A DNA stretch of 64,000 nt from Bacteroidota bacterium (GTDB lineage Bacteria > Bacteroidota > Bacteroidia > Chitinophagales > JADIYW01), in NCBI GenBank assembly GCA_028288625.1, contig JAQBNI010000148.1, positions 1 to 64,000 of the forward strand, written 5' to 3'. Shown in pieces: positions 63,324 through 64,000 of this stretch; positions within the stretch are counted from its first letter, which is position 1, and each line of letters opens with the position of its first letter. A program made the translations under genes and the position numbers. The notes beneath the pieces were generated by a model. That model saw only the letters and a program-made list of their open reading frames with translations, was not told where the DNA came from and searched no databases.

Positions 63324-64000
63324 TAGTATTGAAAGTAAACGAAAGAGGTGTTGTTAAAGATTCCGAACCAGATGATAGATACAAATAGCAATACATACAC
63401 CAGCCAACGCTGTTGTTCAGGCTTTGTTAATACTATATCTTCAATTCTATGGTCGCCGATGTATTTTTCTGTAATGAATAATATCAATACAAAAAACACA
63501 GCGATCATGAATTGTAAAATGCCTTTATGCATCACCCATTCTTTAAAATAATGCGCACTGTTCAGCTTAAACAGGTTAGCGTATAATACAGATGCAATCG
63601 CTGTCCAACTGATAAAGGATTCCGTATGAGCACGGTTAACGGTAACCTGGATACTGTGCACCCTGAATAATATAAAGCAAAATACAAAGATCAGAACAGT
63701 GATGGAAGCATGTCCCCAACCCGGAAAATACTTATCAAATAATTTATAAGTATTACTGGGTTTAATATACCGCACTACATTGTACTGCCATAAATAACGG
63801 ATAGACATAAAAATTCCTATCATGGTAAACGACAGCACCATGGGCCAGTTAGCGCCATGCCATAAGCCGCAAAGTGTGAGTACGAAGATCACATTGAAAA
63901 CTACTTTTGCACCGGTAGCCTTGTATGCTCCGAGATAAAAGAACACATAATCTGTGAGCCAGGTAGATAAAGAGATATGCCATCGGGTCCAGAACTCCGC
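63323..64000 (-). CDS. MBOAT-family O-acyltransferase, C-terminal part (partial)
   Basis: The reading frame enters from the right edge and runs 226 codons to the stop at 63323. It includes the MBOAT/AlgI signature EFWTRWHISLSTWLTDYVF at the very edge and LCGLWHGANWPMV, with the catalytic His, about 55 residues later, then several transmembrane helices. I do not treat the GTG at 63944-63946 as a start, because the frame is open upstream and carries family sequence. MBOAT proteins transfer acyl groups across the membrane to polysaccharides (alginate, peptidoglycan, LPS). It is coupled with the SGNH-like protein. Confidence 0.93.
   Translation of the reverse strand, partial: AEFWTRWHISLSTWLTDYVFFYLGAYKATGAKVVFNVIFVLTLCGLWHGANWPMVLSFTMIGIFMSIRYLWQYNVVRYIKPSNTYKLFDKYFPGWGHASITVLIFVFCFILFRVHSIQVTVNRAHTESFISWTAIASVLYANLFKLNSAHYFKEWVMHKGILQFMIAVFFVLILFITEKYIGDHRIEDIVLTKPEQQRWLVYVLLFVSIIWFGIFNNTSFVYFQY

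Noticed and set aside
63323..63946. MBOAT gene starting at GTG 63946
   Set aside because: The frame stays open to the window edge and encodes the conserved FWTRWHISLSTW motif, so the gene is truncated by the window, not started here.

Overview
The window comes from a member of the Bacteroidota, most likely a free-living Chitinophagales/Sphingobacteriia-like bacterium. Seen directly: four proteins with type IX secretion (T9SS) C-terminal sorting domains, an ExbB-ExbD-ExbD-TonB cluster, a TonB-dependent receptor, SLBB/Wzz polysaccharide export proteins, promoter-like TAnnTTTG boxes, an AT-rich sequence and many translationally coupled ATGA/TAATG junctions. No tRNA, rRNA, CRISPR array, transposase or phage gene was seen.

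Layout. 1-4252 (minus): the edge of a probable arginyl-tRNA-protein transferase, a K+ channel/RCK protein, and an overlapping TPR-CHAT protease-like membrane protein. 4325-7586 (plus): leuB, a GT4 glycosyltransferase and a heptose-7-phosphate kinase. 7583-11337 (minus): TonB-dependent receptor, di-haem peroxidase and small cytochrome c. 11479-14966: LuxR-type regulator, an unknown protein paired with a cytosolic HtrA-like protease carrying a zinc ribbon, and a small T9SS protein. 15063-19964 (minus): hflX, then gmhA, a heptose-1-P nucleotidyltransferase, three paralogous exported proteins and a gmhB-like phosphatase, all tightly coupled. With the kinase at 6564-7586 this gives all four activities of the GDP-D-glycero-alpha-D-manno-heptose pathway. 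20067-23187 (minus): a three-gene, probably metal-related envelope cassette and citrate synthase. 23271-27501 (minus): ExbB, two ExbDs, TonB, a small membrane protein and a PstS-like lipoprotein. 27769-29560 (plus): a TPR protein and a Lys-rich-tailed protein bracketed by two palindromic repeat elements. 29803-34477 (minus): GH28 pectinase-like enzyme, WalJ-type metallo-hydrolase, T9SS esterase and thioredoxin-like protein. 34513-46075 (minus): accessory, AT-rich island with a fold-type-II PLP enzyme, an Rhs polymorphic toxin, its presumed immunity gene and a large T9SS repeat protein. 46267-47640: mnmE.

48062-64000 is the most distinctive region. A Wza-like SLBB exporter and Wzz-like chain-length protein are followed in the same direction by two polyketide synthases (KS-AT-KR-ACP and KS-AT-ACP), a type II thioesterase, an Sfp-type phosphopantetheinyl transferase and an acyltransferase-3 membrane protein. 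Facing them from the right edge are an SGNH-like protein and an MBOAT O-acyltransferase. I infer a locus that makes a short polyketide/beta-hydroxyacyl group and attaches it to an exported glycan or lipid. Two repeat elements of the kind normally found between genes sit in frame inside coding sequences of this operon (the AT-ACP linker of PKS2 and the C-terminal part of the PPTase), resembling Rickettsia palindromic elements in principle.
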